Shown here in pieces: positions 13,211 to 28,000 of a stretch of DNA of 64,000 bases. Position numbers and translations under genes: made by a program. The notes under the pieces were generated by a model. It was not told the DNA's origin and searched no databases. It saw nothing but the letters and a program-made list of their open reading frames with translations. Numbering within the stretch: position 1 is the first letter of the stretch; every line of letters starts with the position of its first letter. The DNA is from Adenanthera pavonina (taxonomy: Eukaryota; Streptophyta; Magnoliopsida; Fabales; Fabaceae), in assembly GCA_026686845.1 (NCBI GenBank), contig JAIVEN010000037.1:434001-498000 (forward strand). The letters run 5' to 3'.

Positions 13211-14708
13211 TGGTCAGTGTTTGCTGCTTACCAGTAGGACGTTAACTCGGCTGTCCTCGGTTACTTTGTACAGTTACTGAGTGGGTAGTTGTTTTAGCTC
13301 TAAGGGGACTTCTCTAAAGCATGAAACAGAATTTTTTGGGTCTAACAGCTTTTATGTGTCCAAATTGACAGGCTGAAGGGATAAAGTACTCCTTCAACTG
13401 AAGTGTCTTCTTTTCTGAGTGGCCATTGGTGGCCTTAGAGAGAATGTACGCAGTCCTAGTTATATGTTGTGAGAACAATGAATTTGGATTTTGTTGTTTA
13501 ATGCTATTTCTCTTTTCACAAGAAAATGATATATTGAGTTCTGAGGATCATATCTTACTGTTCATGACTGGTGGCCTTTTGATGACTTTAAGTTGATCTT
13601 CCTTAGACAAGACTTATCAGCAAAGTTAACAGCTTTTCTAATAAAAACATGGGAGTGTGTGAAGGTTTAACAATTTAAATATTATATCATTAACTCTTCA
13701 AGTTGGGTCTGGTTTCTCAAGCAGGAAATTGCAGAGTGTTTATGAAATAAGTGAAAGCTAAAAAGAAAAAAAAAAGTGAAAGCTAAAAAGAAAAAAACAA
13801 TAAAATGAAAATACAAAAGAAATTTGATATACACTTTCATTATTTGGGTTACTCATTCCCATTTTAAAGGATTTTTTATTTTCAAAAAATTCAAATTTAA
13901 TTAAGTTAAGAGCATGATAAAAACACTAACCTTGAATATCTCCAAAAGAGAATTGCATGCTCAGGTCTCAAATTCAAAACTAATAGTTAAACTAGCAAAA
14001 TTTCCTACTAGTTTAGATATGCACCCGTTAGTAAAATAAAGTATTATTTCTATACTGCTCCAAATTTGATATTAGCAACGAGATTCAAATTGCACCACCA
14101 CCATATAAAACCAAATGTTTTTGTCATGACAACTGTTCTAACCTATATTATTATTTTCAGTCTCAGATGTAACCGCTTCCACTATGCATAATCAAGCATA
14201 TCCTCATCTGCTACGTGTAATCCTGTCAGCTTTACTATGATTGAAAAAACAAATAAATTTGCATTTTTCTATCTTCTGATCTTCGTCTTTTTCAGTGGCT
14301 TCCAAAATTAAATCTAAATTTCATGAGTTTAACGACAATTTGACACTCTGGTTTATTATAAGAGAGGAACAACATATAAAAATGATAAACACTAATAGCA
14401 CCATTATTTCTCACAACTCTTTTATCAGACACAATATTAATCAATTTTAGGTGAGTTTTTAACAATCTTTTTCTTCGAAGAAAACTAGTTTCCCAACTTT
14501 CAAAAGAAAGAAACATTTCTCCCGAGTGCTGTCCTGACATTTATACACTCAGAATTCCTTAATACTCCCTATCAATCTGAATATGAAGCCTGAATGTTAC
14601 AGCAGCTATTGCAGGAAAAGAAAAGTTTACATATTGACAACCATATGGAAACTATATTAATAAACAAAATGATCTATACTGAATTTGGCGTATAGGATTT
14701 GAAGCCAA
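13211..14708. other. Convergent intergenic region and 3' UTRs
   Basis: This lies between the stop codons of two genes that point at each other. The first few hundred bases are less AT-rich and probably the 3' UTR of the CTP synthase gene. A short direct repeat of about 23 bp (GTGAAAGCTAAAAAG core) occurs twice around 13752-13797. No coding frame was recognised. Confidence 0.6.
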
Positions 14709-17700
14709 CTACAGTTTTAGCTTCGGAAAATCAGAAGACTTGTCTCTAGTGGACTCAAGAAACCAATTTACCATGTCACTGTTAGAATCAACTGGGGATA
14801 TGCGTAAAATCCTGTTGTGATACTCACACAAGGTTTGCCTATGGCCAATACTGATATACGTTATTCCTGCTGCACCGATCTTCTGGTACAGATGAGCCTG
14901 TAAGCCATATAACAACAAAATGAGCTTAAACACTAAGATATAGATTAATCCAGTGTTCATTGCAATGCTTGCCTAGCATCATTATTCATAAGGACCTAAA
15001 TCAAATGCCATTCGGCCTTTCTTTGAGGATATAAAATATTCTAGTGTCCCTACTTTATGAAGTAATAAAAGGAAATATTGAAAAAAAAAACTTTGAATAA
15101 TAATCACAAGAGTATGACAGACACTACAAAGAGCAAAAGGAATGGGTACCTTTCCTCCCCCTCTACCAAATGGATTATATTTTCATCCATCCAACAAAAT
15201 CATTTCTTTAAGTGACTTAATTTCTTTGTTTTTTTTTTTTGTCATTCTCCAACCAAAATAAAAAAGATAGGGAAGTGTAGCCTGTGGAGTCTACACCAGT
15301 AGCTAGTAAATTAGCCACGTAATCAATTATCGTTAAGGGTTATAATAAATAATGCCTCAGAATTCACTTAAGAGCTTCAACTTTAAGTTGAAACAGTTTT
15401 TGAGGTCATGTGCTTTTGCTGCCATCATTTGCTTAATTTAGTTTCAGCTTATAGGCAGGTCTGTGCTTTGTCCATGCCTAAAGTACAAAGGAGGTGTGTT
15501 AGATAATATAATAAAATATTCATGGAAATTCACTTAATCGATTAAACTTTTGATAAATATTGGCAAAAAAAAATTTTTTTGATAAAGAAGGTTTTTGAAA
15601 TTACGAAGGCATCCCATGCATGCTAATGGGACACAAGTATTCCAGTACATGATAGTGTTGACTTTGCTCATTTTATCAATGGTGCCAGTATCTAAGCAAA
15701 AAAAGAGTAGGGGGAATCTTCTTGACAAGTCTTCAAAAGCTGAATGTTTATGTTACGTGAACAAAATCCTTGCATGAAGAATTATAGCCCATAATTGAAG
15801 AGCATGACCTTCATTGTATATTTAAAAAAATGTCAGCTAAACTTGGAATTGATGAACATACCTCATTGGCTTCATCAAGTGCACTTGTAGATTCATCCAA
15901 TAAAACCAATTTTGGAGTTGAAAGCAAAAGACGGGCAAAAGCCAAGCGTTGCTGCTCTCCTAAAGAGAGAACACTAGACCATTCGTGTGTCGAGTCCAAG
16001 CTAAACCGAGCTAATAAATAGCCAAGGCGGACATCCTCTAAGACCTTAATCAGCTCATCTGTTGTTGGCATTTCAGGCTTTTCATTCCTGTTATTTAAGT
16101 TTGGTGATTTCATCAAGAAAGGCAATATAGCTGCAGAACAAGTCAAAATACTTCCACTCAGTAATCTCCTAATCATATAATATCAATAGTTGATCAGCAT
16201 CAGCTGAGACTTTTCATTTAATCGAAATGATGACAAGTTTTTATTTAACATAGTTATGTAATTGATCAAGCTCTTCACCAACTGGCTAAAAAGTTGGTAC
16301 AAGAAAACTCAAAGAAAAAAGACAAATCATTTATCTGTTGTTGCAACCTTAAGTCAATGATCAGAGTTTATCAATTTCTGCACATATATACATGTACATG
16401 TTGGTTAGGTTTAGTGTACTTTTCAATTGATTATGTTGATTGGTGCTGACTTGACCAAGGCAGAATAAAATTTTTTTTTTGTCTTTAAGTCTCTTTTCAT
16501 TTTTATCGCCAAAAGAACACATATCAATCATACATTTACATATTTCCAATCTACAAGATTTCTTAACCAAACATTCCTTCTGGATCAGAATTTTCCCCTT
16601 ATATTATATTGAATCTTTACAAAGCCATCCACAAATAACTACAAGAGCATATATGGTATTCTTGAAATGCCCAGAGTCTCTTGTGATTTTAGCATTTACT
16701 CAATTTGAATCCTCTTCAGTCAGAAAAGTGGCTGTATACAGTGAATTCAGAGAGAAGGGAAAAAAGAGAGAGAGAGAAAATACAAGTGCAAAAAGGGAAA
16801 GTAGACCTCTACATAGTCACACTCTTTTAAGTCACTTTCTCCAAGTACATAATTGCATGACTATAGGGGATCTAATTTGGCATTCACCACGAGAGACCCA
16901 TATATACTAAAATCATGATGGTAGTAATACTGTAGATGAAAGAACTATTATTTGTCCCAACAATTGCACTAGATCAAATGAAATTAGACAGAACACAGAA
17001 AACAAATATGCATTAGACAAAAAGAAAAGAAAATTGAAGCAGCCATCGTAGCACAAAATAATAACTTATTGAGATGGTGCAGGAAAAGAAAGTAGATATG
17101 ACATACTTCTTGCTTTAGTATTTTCTGATGCAGGAACCACATCATCAGCCCATGTTGGATACAGTAATTGTTGACGAAGAGAACCCAAAACCATATATGG
17201 CCTTTGAGGAAGAAAAAAAGTCCCAGAAATTCTGTTCAAGGATTTTCCATCTACTTCGTCTGCATCATGATCTTTATTTACTGTAGGAGTATTTACATCT
17301 AAAGAAATGGGCGGCTGCAGATCTTCTCGATCTTTAATGTAGTATGTGATTTTTCCAGTTCCAGTATTCCATAGACCAGCCAGAGCTCTTAACAAAGAAG
17401 TTTTACCACTACCACTTGGTCCCATTATCTGTTAAATTGATTAAATTGCAAGTTCATTTTTACATTCTTACCAACATAATTATGCCAAATTATTATTTTG
17501 GGTGTGGGATTTTAAATGAATTTCTTACCAGTGAATGATCCTCTTCCTTGATTGTCAATGCCAAGTCTCTAATAAGAATAGCCTTGCTGGGTGTTTTCAG
17601 AGTCAAGTTTTCTATCTCCAGTAGTGTTTCACATTTTTCTGGTGGCGTGGATCCATTGGAATCCAACACAGATGAACTCTCAACATTTTTGTACGAAATA

Positions 17701-20700
17701 CATATCTTTCCTGACATATCAGAGAGAGATGCGGAGCTGCTGCTAGTCTCCAGAATATCATCAAATTCACCTACATATGCAAAAGAAAAAGTGTTTATCA
17801 GTAGTATTTGCTATTTTCAAATGAATACAATTAATCAATCACGTCATTTCCCAGGTTTAGTATATAGCATGATCACTCATACCATTCAAACAATTTGAGA
17901 GAGAAAAGTTACTAAATTCACAAGTAAATAGACGGATTAAAGGGGAAATTTCATAAGCATACATGAACCACAGATGGAATAGATGAATATTTCAAGCATT
18001 TGTACAGTGGAAAACAAGTTAGAAAGGGAAAAGCAATACACACACATATCAAGGAAAAACAGACTCTCAGCAACATTTATAATATATATATATATATTTT
18101 GTCTCCACAGTATATGTCACTCAAATGATATAGAAATGGCAATCACTGGATGGATGACAGGCAAAATAAGGGACAATTATAATAGTTTCAAGTATTAAAC
18201 ATCTCTACATCATGGTTGAAATTCATATATGGAAAGAAAATGGACTTTGAGCACTTTTTTTTTCCCTTACTTTTGTGGGATCTCTCCTTTTGGTCTACAC
18301 ACAAATCCTATTGTACCAGAAAAAGTAAATGGAAATGATGCAGTACCTAGCCGATTTAAAACAGCAGAAAATGCACTGATAGCTTGAAACTGGTACACAA
18401 TGAGGGAAAAGTCACTAAGGATATGATTAAAAGCAGAGACCGACTGACTAATGACACCAAACTCAATCTTCCCCGAGAAATACATGGGAGCAATAACAGC
18501 AACAGGAAGAACTTGAATAAGATAGCGGTAGCCATTGGTGAAGAACTCCAAATTTCTAGAAGCTATCAACAATTCCTGCAAAGCAAGAAAGATTTGGCCT
18601 AATACAATTCATCAATGTATTGATATATAATGAATTAAACTGTATTGCCTAGCTTATAGCCACAAAATATTAAATATTCAATAATAAAAGGAAAAGTAAC
18701 ACCGCTAAAGAAGGTTGCATTTTTTATTCAGTGGGAATCAAAATAGAAATCATTCTATCAATTATGTAAAAACCTGCATGCACCATGTAACTCAACAGTA
18801 GAAAATATAAGTGTTTTAATGGTAGGAAGAAGTACGACCAGATATTTGCATTTCAATCAGCTCAAATTTATCCAAATTCTTAGGATTTAAACCTAACATA
18901 ATACTTACTACAAACTGATTGTTCAACCAGTGAGGATCAAAGGCTCAAGTAGGGTTAACTAAGGTCCGTGTCAATAAATATGTAATTGACATTATAATTA
19001 GAGAAATTATTTGTCTCATACGGTATATATTACTGATGCTGGGTGTCATATGGTAAATATTATTGATGCTGGATTTGTGTGCGTGTTCCCCTGTGTGTCT
19101 CTGTGTGTCCATGTCCGTGTGTGTGTGTAGAAAGTAATGATACTAGAACTCTAACCTTTGTTTTCTTGTTGAAACATTTTCTGCCACATAACAATAGTGG
19201 CAATTGGCTTTTACAGATAATCTTGTGTCAGCCACCAATATAAAGAAACAGTAGAAATGGATACCCTTTGCTACACCATATGCTGAAAAATGACATTTAT
19301 GATTTATGTTGATTTGAGAAGTTAAGAAAGAGACACACAGCATTAAGTAATAAAAACCCAAGAATCTTGTGTTTCTCTTTCTTAAAATGCTCAACATACT
19401 CTTGCTTCTCTTGCAACTAATTTTGATGTTGGTTGTTTTTTTTTTTCCATGAGCCACCAAGTGTGCGGTATAATGTTCTTTTGGAGGACAGTATAGGCAT
19501 TGCTCAACCTAGAATATGCCTCTCTGATGTTATTGATGTTTCATAAATGGGCATATCCCCTTTGATTAAAAAAAAAAAGCTCAATACAGCATTCATGGGT
19601 TTCTATTACTTGATGTTGTAAAAACCCAAAAAAACAATGATGATTGGGTTGGGTGGAAGGAACTCAATACCTTTTAAATATGATTTTAGGTTCAAATCTT
19701 ATGAATGAAAAAAATTACAGTAAGAGAGCTACCCTTCATTTGGGGCTCAACAATATTTGAATATGAATTACTTAGTAGTATCGAATGCCAAATAATTTTT
19801 TTTTGTAAAAAAAAAAAAAGACGCAGAGCAAGTTTTACTCAATAAAATGTTTATAATGTCATGTACATATATTATAATAAAAATTTTAAAATGAAGAACA
19901 ATATCTTACAGTTAGATTTTCAAAGGCACTTCTAAAGCGCTGGAGAAGAAGTTTCATTTCACTTTCTTCACCACCATAGAAAGCAACCGATTCAGCATTT
20001 TCTCGAATTCGCACTAGTCCATAACGAAAATCTGCTTCTTTTTTCTCTTGCAAGAAATTTAAGTTCACCAATCCCTGTTAATGTAACATACTACCATTAA
20101 TCAAAATGGAAATATTTTAAAGTTCTGTATTTTTAGTAAATTTGTCGGGCGGGGGGAAAGAGTGGGAAAGTAGAGCTTTTCCCCTAGATTTCAAACCATC
20201 AATTGAGGAAAAAATTAAAAAAAGGCGCATACCTTTCCGAGGAAAACACTAATAGCAGTGCCACCAAGGGAGTAGGCAAGCAGAACAACAAAGAGAGGAG
20301 GATAGATGCCATATAAGATATTACTGAATGAGATCAAGTCTACTGCAGCATTAAAGAGCGTCAAAGAGAATGAGATGGCTGTCCCAGTAAAAGAACTTAG
20401 ATCATCAACAATTCGTTGGTCAGGATTATCAATGATTGACTGTGACTGAATTTTATAGAATGTCTGACTTTTAAGATAACGTTCCATGTAAAAGCTTGTC
20501 ATCCAAGACCTCCATCTCAAAGAAAGAGTTTCTCTCGCATAGTCTCTCAGTACAAAGAACTGTCATAAAGAAGGATGTCATTCATAATACAAAAAGAAAA
20601 AAGAGAAGGGGGGGGGGGGTTGTTGTGCTTTGTTTTAAGACTTTGGATTTTACCCTCAGGTATATATGTTCAGTAGACCTACAGAGAGCCTGTAAAGTAA

Positions 20701-22414
20701 CTTAGAAAACTTATGAAAAGAGAATCTTATTGCTTCATACTGTAATCAACTTATGCTCGTGTAGTTCCTTTGCATTATTCTTTCTTACCAAGGGATAGAA
20801 AACTTCATTTGTGTAGTACTAAATGCTAATTAAGTCTACTTCTATGAAGATGGGGAAAAGTAATGATGATATTTAAGTCCTCATACAGCAGGTAAATACC
20901 TGAACATTACAGAATGTAACTATTACAGTTACATCTATGCTTCCTAATGTGCATTAGTTCTTTCCCATCTAATGTTTCTTTCCCAACTCCATGCTCCTTG
21001 AGAAGAAAATGCTCATCATCATTGGAAGAACTAAAGCAAAGTCTAGCAGAGCTATACCTAAGAAAGTGCAGCTATATGCTCACCGGGATTCCTGTAGCAA
21101 AGCCACCCAAGTAGTAAAGTAGTTGCCAGGTGAATTGCTCCTGGTCCTTGTCTTGCAATAATAAACTTCAACTATTTCAGTTACTTGTTTCCACTTCATA
21201 CTAGATCAAATAATTAAGGGCAAACTAAAAATTTGGTTCCTGAATTTTTTTATGCCCATTCAGAATCAGATTTCGTCCCTCAAAATTATTAAGCGCAAGA
21301 GTTTGTACATGAAAATAACAAACTCACGTAGTCATCAATTTGTGTAGTCACTAGTTTTTTAGATTAAAGTGAAATAAGTCCAACAATTCAATATGCAACT
21401 TGTTAATTTACTCAACAATTAATTACCCAATAAGGACAGGAATTCAAAGTATATACTCCCAAATGGTTCATAAAAGAACAAGAAAACGCGGACGCTTGAG
21501 TATTCATATATATATATATATATGATAACTTACTAGCAAGTGCATTATAGAAGTCTCTCCCGAGGAAATTGAAGCCTACGCTGATTCCTGTAGTAGCCAA
21601 AGTAAGAGCAAAAACACCAGCAAGTTGTAATCTCGCTTGAACTTTGTCATCTGAAGACCAATAAGGAGCAGCCACTTTCCAAAACCTTCTAAAAAGAGTT
21701 TGTAAATCCTGACCCTTATTCTGCTGCTGTTGCTGCACTTCAACACATTCTCCTACTTTTTAATTCTATTTCCGATCATTTCAAGCACAAATCACAAAGA
21801 AACATGAGTAAATTACACTTTCGGTCATTGAAAGATAACAAAATTCTCAATTTGGCCCATCCATAGAGTATCGTTCCTCAAAAATTAATTATCTGGCCTA
21901 TCTCAACAGAATGCATTTGTAGTTGTTAAACAAAGAAGTGGCGCTTCCTCATTGCCAAAAAATCCAGTCAATGTCTTGAACTTTCTGCAACGTTTCTGGA
22001 CACTGAGCATGACCATTTCATCCCATAAAGGTCACATAACATCCACATAAGTCAACAAGTTCAGAGAGGAGAAACTATTGGGAGTGACTAAATTGAGAAC
22101 TTCGTAATTTTCAAAGAGAAAAACCGTAATTTACTGAAGAAACAGAAAGAAGTGAAGAAAAAGAAAACCTTATCTGGGTCTGGCGGCAACGGAGTAGCCG
22201 TTGTTACAGAGGTAGAAGAAGAAGAAGAAGAACATCTGATGGTGTTGTTCCAATTCCTCCTCCTGTGATGCTTACTTATCAAGATGGGCACTTCAGAAAA
22301 TGTGGTAAAAGCACGAAATCGAACATGGAAATGTAGATGGTTGTAAAATGGAAAGGTGGGATTACAAGCGGAAGTGAAGGAAAAAGGGGGTGCCTGTTGA
22401 ATCTGCAAAACCAT
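14709..22414 (-). CDS. ABC transporter D family, chloroplast-type (ABCD2-like)
   Basis: A half-size ABC exporter-type protein: one transmembrane domain followed by one ATPase domain. Exons in transcript order: 22169-22414, 21534-21732, 21084-21151, 20233-20559, 19910-20074, 18347-18575, 17529-17770, 17107-17428, 15862-16130, 14709-14897; all phases agree (751 aa). The N-terminus is Ser/Thr-rich with a run of Ser, like a plastid transit peptide. The membrane domain has the NPDQRI loop typical of the D subfamily. ATPase motifs: Walker A GPSGSGKT at 495-502, Q-loop Gln567 in PQRPY, signature LSLGE at 654-658, Walker B ending Asp678-Glu679, switch His708 in SIGHR. All are intact, so it should hydrolyse ATP as a dimer. 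The Arabidopsis homologue is annotated ABCD2, chloroplastic; its substrate is not evident from sequence. Confidence 0.94.
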
Positions 22415-23798
22415 TTTGTTTTCCCTTTCTGGGATTTCTTATTTCGGTCCTAACTTATACGAAAAATCATTGCTTTCGTCTGTCTATCTTATCTAACAAT
22501 TTTCTCATCCTCATCCGTTGCTATGGATGCTGCGAAGTCTGAGTATAAGATGACTTTCACTTGAGAATGGTGTTAGAGAGTTTAACGTGTTAGACTGAGT
22601 TTGCTGTTATGACGAAAATGGAGAACCACATAGATTATTGCTGAATTATCCGTACGGTAGATTTGCCTGCGATCCACAAATTGCCACGAAGGAACCATAT
22701 TTTTTTATAAAAAACAAATTATTTAAGTTTTTGTAAATAAATTATAAATTATAAATCACATTTTTTCTTCATATTATTTTTATCTGTCCTTATAATTTAA
22801 ATTTAACTCTGGTAATTTAAATTTTTTTGTGATAAATCTTTGTAGGTTTTAATTTATTTGTTTAGCATTGATAATTGGTTTAGTACCTTTAATTAATAAT
22901 TAGTTTTTATAATTATAAATTAATCACTCATATTCTTATTATAAGAAATTTTTAATATTTTCACATATATTAAGAAATGTAATTAAAATTATTTAAAATT
23001 TTTAAAAGTGTTAAAAATTTTAACAAATTTCTAAAATTATCCTTAATTTAATCATGAAAAATAATATATAACATATTAAATGTGACTAATTAAATGAATA
23101 TTAAATAAAAGTATTTAGGAAAAAAAGTAATTAATGCTTTAGATGATTTTTAAAGGGTCTTAAAACAACAACCATACAAATTTTTTAAAAGGTTTTTATA
23201 AATAGCACATAACACCCAAAGAATGGTGCAATCCAAGCTGACAATTCCATGCTTTATAATTCAATTATTTACTACTCATCCAAACATAATCTTAATATCC
23301 TCATAGGACAACTCAAGTTTTGGAGTTTTCTATCCAATGCATTAGTCTGTAAGAATGAATTCTCCTCATAGTATGTAAGAATGAATTCTCCTCATAAATG
23401 ACTTCTTTTTTTCTTTTATATAAACTAAATGACTTTGACAAATATATAAACATTTTGCTATAATCATAGGCTTAGAACATATCAAATCTCCAAGAAAAAA
23501 GCATTAAAAAAATAAAATAAGTACTCAAATTTCTCAACGCTTTCATGGTCCAAAATGAGGGGCAATTAGAGCCAGTAAAGGTGTTTGCTCCCCTCACTTT
23601 GGCAAACATTATAAGAGTGATACTTAAGTTTAAGGATTTTACACTCTTTTCTCTTTGTATTCTAAACCCACCTAAATTTTTTACCCTAATATAAGTATAT
23701 ATGAGTTCAGGAAAAATTTTATATCTATAACAACTAACTCAAACCCAATAATTTTGATCCAAACTTTTAAATTTATTAGATCCAAATACTAAAAATAA

Positions 23799-23800
<2 letters not shown>

Positions 23801-23836
<36 letters not shown>
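23801..23836. repeat. (TTA)n microsatellite
   Basis: Twelve uninterrupted trinucleotide units in intergenic DNA. Confidence 0.95.
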
Positions 23837-23837
<1 letters not shown>

Positions 23838-24129
23838 TACTTCTTATTTTTAGAATAAATTGTTTTAATAATATACTAAACTGATGAAATGATGGAATAA
23901 AAACAAATAACCTAACCTAATTAAATTTTTTTAAAAAAACAAATTAATTATTACGATAGTACTTTTTTAATTATTAATTTTTAAATTAATTTGCCCCATT
24001 GGTCTGTGCTCTTGGCTCCACCACAGGGCGCAATAATGGAAATAAGATATTGATATACTCATTGATTTTTTTTTTGTTTGATGAGAGCTTGATTAATTTT
24101 TAATAATAAAAGTTATTAACCGTTTCAAC

Positions 24130-24718
24130 ATTTGGGGAATGTTTGGTAGGAGGGATGGGATGGGAAGGGAAGGAAGGAATTTTAATGGAGGGAAGGACAT
24201 ATGAGATATAGAAGGAAGGAAAGGGAAGAAATTTTAATAATTTGTTATTTGACTCAGGAGGAGAGGGAAGAGAAGGGAAATTAATAATAATTTGATTATT
24301 TTATCCTTGAAATTAAAGAAATTTTCTATTATTTTTTTGAGTAAAAAAATTTCAATGTTTAGTATAAAATTATGCTTTAATATTTTATACTGATATTCAT
24401 AATTTTATACTCAATATTAAAATTTTTTATATTAACTTTTTAAGATATGAGACTTGAATATAATATTTTTTTACATTTCCAACCTTCTGGTAAATATTTT
24501 TATATTTTTTAAATTTTTTAATAATTTTTTTATTTATAAAAAAAAAGAATAAAAAAAATAAAAAATGAACCAAAAAAAATTAAACGTTCCCCCGATTTCG
24601 GGGGGATCAATTTATCCAAACAGGGGGAGGGGTCCCCTCCCGCTGTTTGGATTGGGTATGAACAGTGGAGGGGCCCTCCCCTCCCCCTCCCTCCCCCTCC
24701 CCCTTAACCAATCAGGGG
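24130..24718. repeat. G-rich/C-rich element with strong palindromes, possible MITE
   Basis: The left edge is purine-rich (GTTTGGTAGGAGGGATGGG and following G-runs). The right edge is its rough complement (CCCTCCCTCCCCCTCCCCCT then TAACCAATCAGGGG), so the segment has inverted, G-tract-rich ends around an AT-rich middle. Near the right end are two compact palindromes: CCCCCGATTTCGGGGG at 24589-24604 and a near-perfect 35-bp palindrome at 24616-24650 with CCAAACAG/CTGTTTGG arms. No coding capacity was seen. A non-autonomous DNA transposon is the likeliest explanation; no target-site duplication was confirmed. Confidence 0.45.
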
Positions 24719-25061
24719 CTTAGATAATTACTAAAAGAATCATATTCCCAATAGTTAAATAGTCACAGAACAAACTAAAATAGTTAAAGGCGCCATTTTA
24801 GATCAACACACGAAATGAGTGGCAATTCTATAATTGACATTAGTTTTCTACTCTAAACTGTCACTCGATAAGAAGTAGTTACAGAACACCAAGTCTACAT
24901 TACCTTTCTAGAATTGCATTTTGCAAGTCAACTGAGTTAAAGAGGGTGAAGAACAAGTGATTAAGCAACACCAAGCAGGTTATAAATCATGATACGAGAA
25001 CAGAAGCCATGGCTGAAACTAGGAGGACCGACCAATAACATGGACTTGTTGATGCAAGATC

Positions 25062-28000
25062 TCATTGCTTTTCCTGAACAGAATCAACCTGTTTTTCATC
25101 AGCATCGGCTTCCTCTCCTCCTTCTCCTTCATTACTTGCAGTTGTTCCTTGGGACTTCGCCATCTCCATAACTTCTCCAGGAGGAGGGTGGTCAAACTTG
25201 CAGGTTGCACCAAACTTGCATGTGCCAGTTTTCAAATAATATGGACAGATCACAATACCCTGTCAAGATATTCATACAACTATGTTATATTTGCTTATTT
25301 CAATCACTTTCTCATAACGTAATGTTTTTAATTAAGTTCCTTGGATTTTGGACACTGCATTGGGCTTGTGCTATCATTTAAAAGCAGATTTATGTCTTGA
25401 TAGACATGTAAGACCATTAAAAAAAATTAATTAAAAAGAAGAAGCTTTCTTTATCTTCCCCAGCTAGCCTCAAGCCAAACAGGCTCAGAAGAGGCAGTCA
25501 CAGAGAGGTGAAAATTGTGTCTGCCACTCAAACTGGAAAAGATAGCTCAGAATATCCTAGTTCCTTTGATAGTTGTCAGAAACCAGTGACACTAGACAAG
25601 CATATGCTAATAGAGAAGTCCTAGGTTGCCAGTACAGTCACTATGCGCACCTGTTCGACCTAAAAATCAGCAACCTACCAAGATTACCGACTAATCTTCC
25701 ATCAAATGCTACAACGACAAGAAGCCTTATTGTACTGAGGTCGGCTCTCCACCAAATGCTAGATGCAGGTTAAATAGCTCTGATTCACGAAACTACCAGT
25801 AGAATTTAATTTCCAACTCAAATTCATCTCATCAATCTTGATATGCCTAGCAGTTTTGTGAGAATCCCTTCAGACAATGTTATCCTAAGAATGCTATAGA
25901 GAAATGCAACCGAGGCAAAAATTCATACAATAAACGATAAGAAGCCTAGATATGACACTAATACAAAACACAAAACAGAAACAATACGGACAAAACAATT
26001 TGAAGTTTTGTGTCATATTTAATGTATATCAAACACGAAGTAGCTCCATTTTCAAGTACAAATGCTTCAAAGTATGCATATGCATATGTGGAGCACCAAA
26101 CTTACCTCTCTCCTTGGTAATCCTGCAGGAGTAAGTTTAATCACTTGCGCAGCCGAATTTGACAGTGATGGTGCCGAGCGGTCAATCGGGTGATGGAACT
26201 TGCATCTTTCTCCAAATTTACACTCTCCAGTCTTCATATAGTACTAAAACATCAAAAGATCATATCATAGATATGTGGATAGACATTAAGCCATTGTTTA
26301 GGAACAAAATAAGGAGAGAAAGAAAATGAGAGGAAAAACAAAAAGGAGAAGGGGGAAATGAGGAAGCAAAAAATGATCTTCTTCTTCTCTCTCATTTAAA
26401 AGTCATAGAAATATAAAATGAAAGAAAAAAAGTTGAATTTACATATTCACCAAAAGTAACCCACTACATGCTTATAATACAATTTGCTCTTACCCTTGTC
26501 AATTTAAAAAAAGAAAGAAAGAAAAATATAAAACCGTAACCCTCACATTTTAGGTTATTTAACACAAAGTAACCCAGGCAATCAAAACTAAAGACCAAAA
26601 TCCCAACTAGAAGATAAATACGTACATCACATTCAATCTGTCCTGGTCGTTGAGGATAGACAGTAGGTGCTATTCCCACCTGGGTCTGGAAAACAAGTCA
26701 CATGGATCAGTTTAACTGAATATGACTACAATATCTCGTGAAAATCACAAGAATTTTTGTACAATATGGATACTTCACAAGTTTAGAAACGTGCATAATT
26801 TTTTTTCCAACAATCATGTCTGCGGCTGATACTATCATTAGGGGTAAGGGTTGGGTTTAAATCCAAATATTGCCCTCCTAGTTCTCGAGGAAAAAGTGAC
26901 AAAGTTAGGATCTCTGAAGGGCCCCAACGTTAACTGTGCTCTTTGAAAGAGGAAAAAAAAAAAAAAACACATACAGAAAATGATAGTAGCATCGGATGGT
27001 GCAAATTTTGCTCACAGAAACAACTCATATTTCATCTGTGAATGTCTTTCGATCTTTGAAGTCAGAAGGATTTCTACCCCTAGTTAAGTTACATATGATG
27101 CCATTAGAACACAAAAAAAAGTCACAACACATCTAAAAGAAAGGAGAAAATTTGAGTTTTAGAGTCCCATTCTGGCTTGCTGGAAACCCTGAGAACTACA
27201 ACAGCACAGAACTTAAACAAAAAAGAAAATTCTTGTGGTATTTTACGTTGTTGGGGGGGGGGGGGGCGTGTTGTGTTGTGGCCGGGGGGGAGAAGAAGTC
27301 AGGTTTTAGGGCGAGTCATTCACATTTTTTCCACACACACAAAAAAAAAAATCCCAAGGACTCATACGAAAATTTTACATTTTTTCATGGACAAATTGTA
27401 ATTTTACATAAACTGATATCAAAATCATTTTTAAGGTCATTGTATAATTTCCAACAAAAAAATTTAAAATTTAGAAACAGATCCAATCAACCCAAGAAAC
27501 CAGCGCAATCAGACCTGGTAATATTCTCGCTTGGGTCCTGTTCTGAGTATACATTTTTAAATCGAACTAGGTTCAGAGTAAAGGTGAACCCAACTAATGT
27601 ACATCCCTAGTTCTAAATATGAAATCCTATTTTGCAAAATTTTTCTCTAGAATCTTCAGAATTTTCCAAAAAAAAAAAAATTCTTGGCCATTTTCGCTTT
27701 TCATGGTGTACAATTTATGAATGAGTAGAGAAAGTAAAATAACAAAACTAAAATAAGAACAAAGGGCAAGTAATCCTACCAAAGAAAAAATACACAAATA
27801 TACGTTGCTCAAACATAAAATAAGTTTTTCTGAAGGCTTTCATGTATATTTCTCCCTAGATAATAAGATCATTTTCCTTTTCATTATTTGAGAGATGCCA
27901 TCTTTTTATAGAAAATTGTCTCCTTCATTCTCAAGACAATATGATTACATTATACTGACAAATATTTATAATTTAGGAGGTGAAAAGAGCTTAAATCCTT

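Larger units (their letters stand above)
22415..25061. other. Intergenic region between ABCD2-like and HUA1-like genes
   Basis: It contains the promoter side of the ABCD2-like gene, AT-rich DNA, a (TTA)n microsatellite (listed), a 22-bp direct repeat (GTAAGAATGAATTCTCCTCA twice within 23349-23395) and the G/C-rich element near 24.1-24.7 kb (listed). The left part, around 22935-23050, weakly resembles the MITE family at 3013. No coding frame was recognised. Confidence 0.6.

Noticed and set aside
23349..23395. CRISPR-like direct repeat
   Set aside because: Only two copies of a 22-bp repeat with a short spacer, in plant nuclear DNA; a local tandem duplication explains it.
27152..27610. Plus-strand frame of 152 codons in a HUA1-like intron
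   Set aside because: It is created by poly-G and poly-A runs (27255-27266, 27342-27352). The composition is low-complexity and there is no domain.
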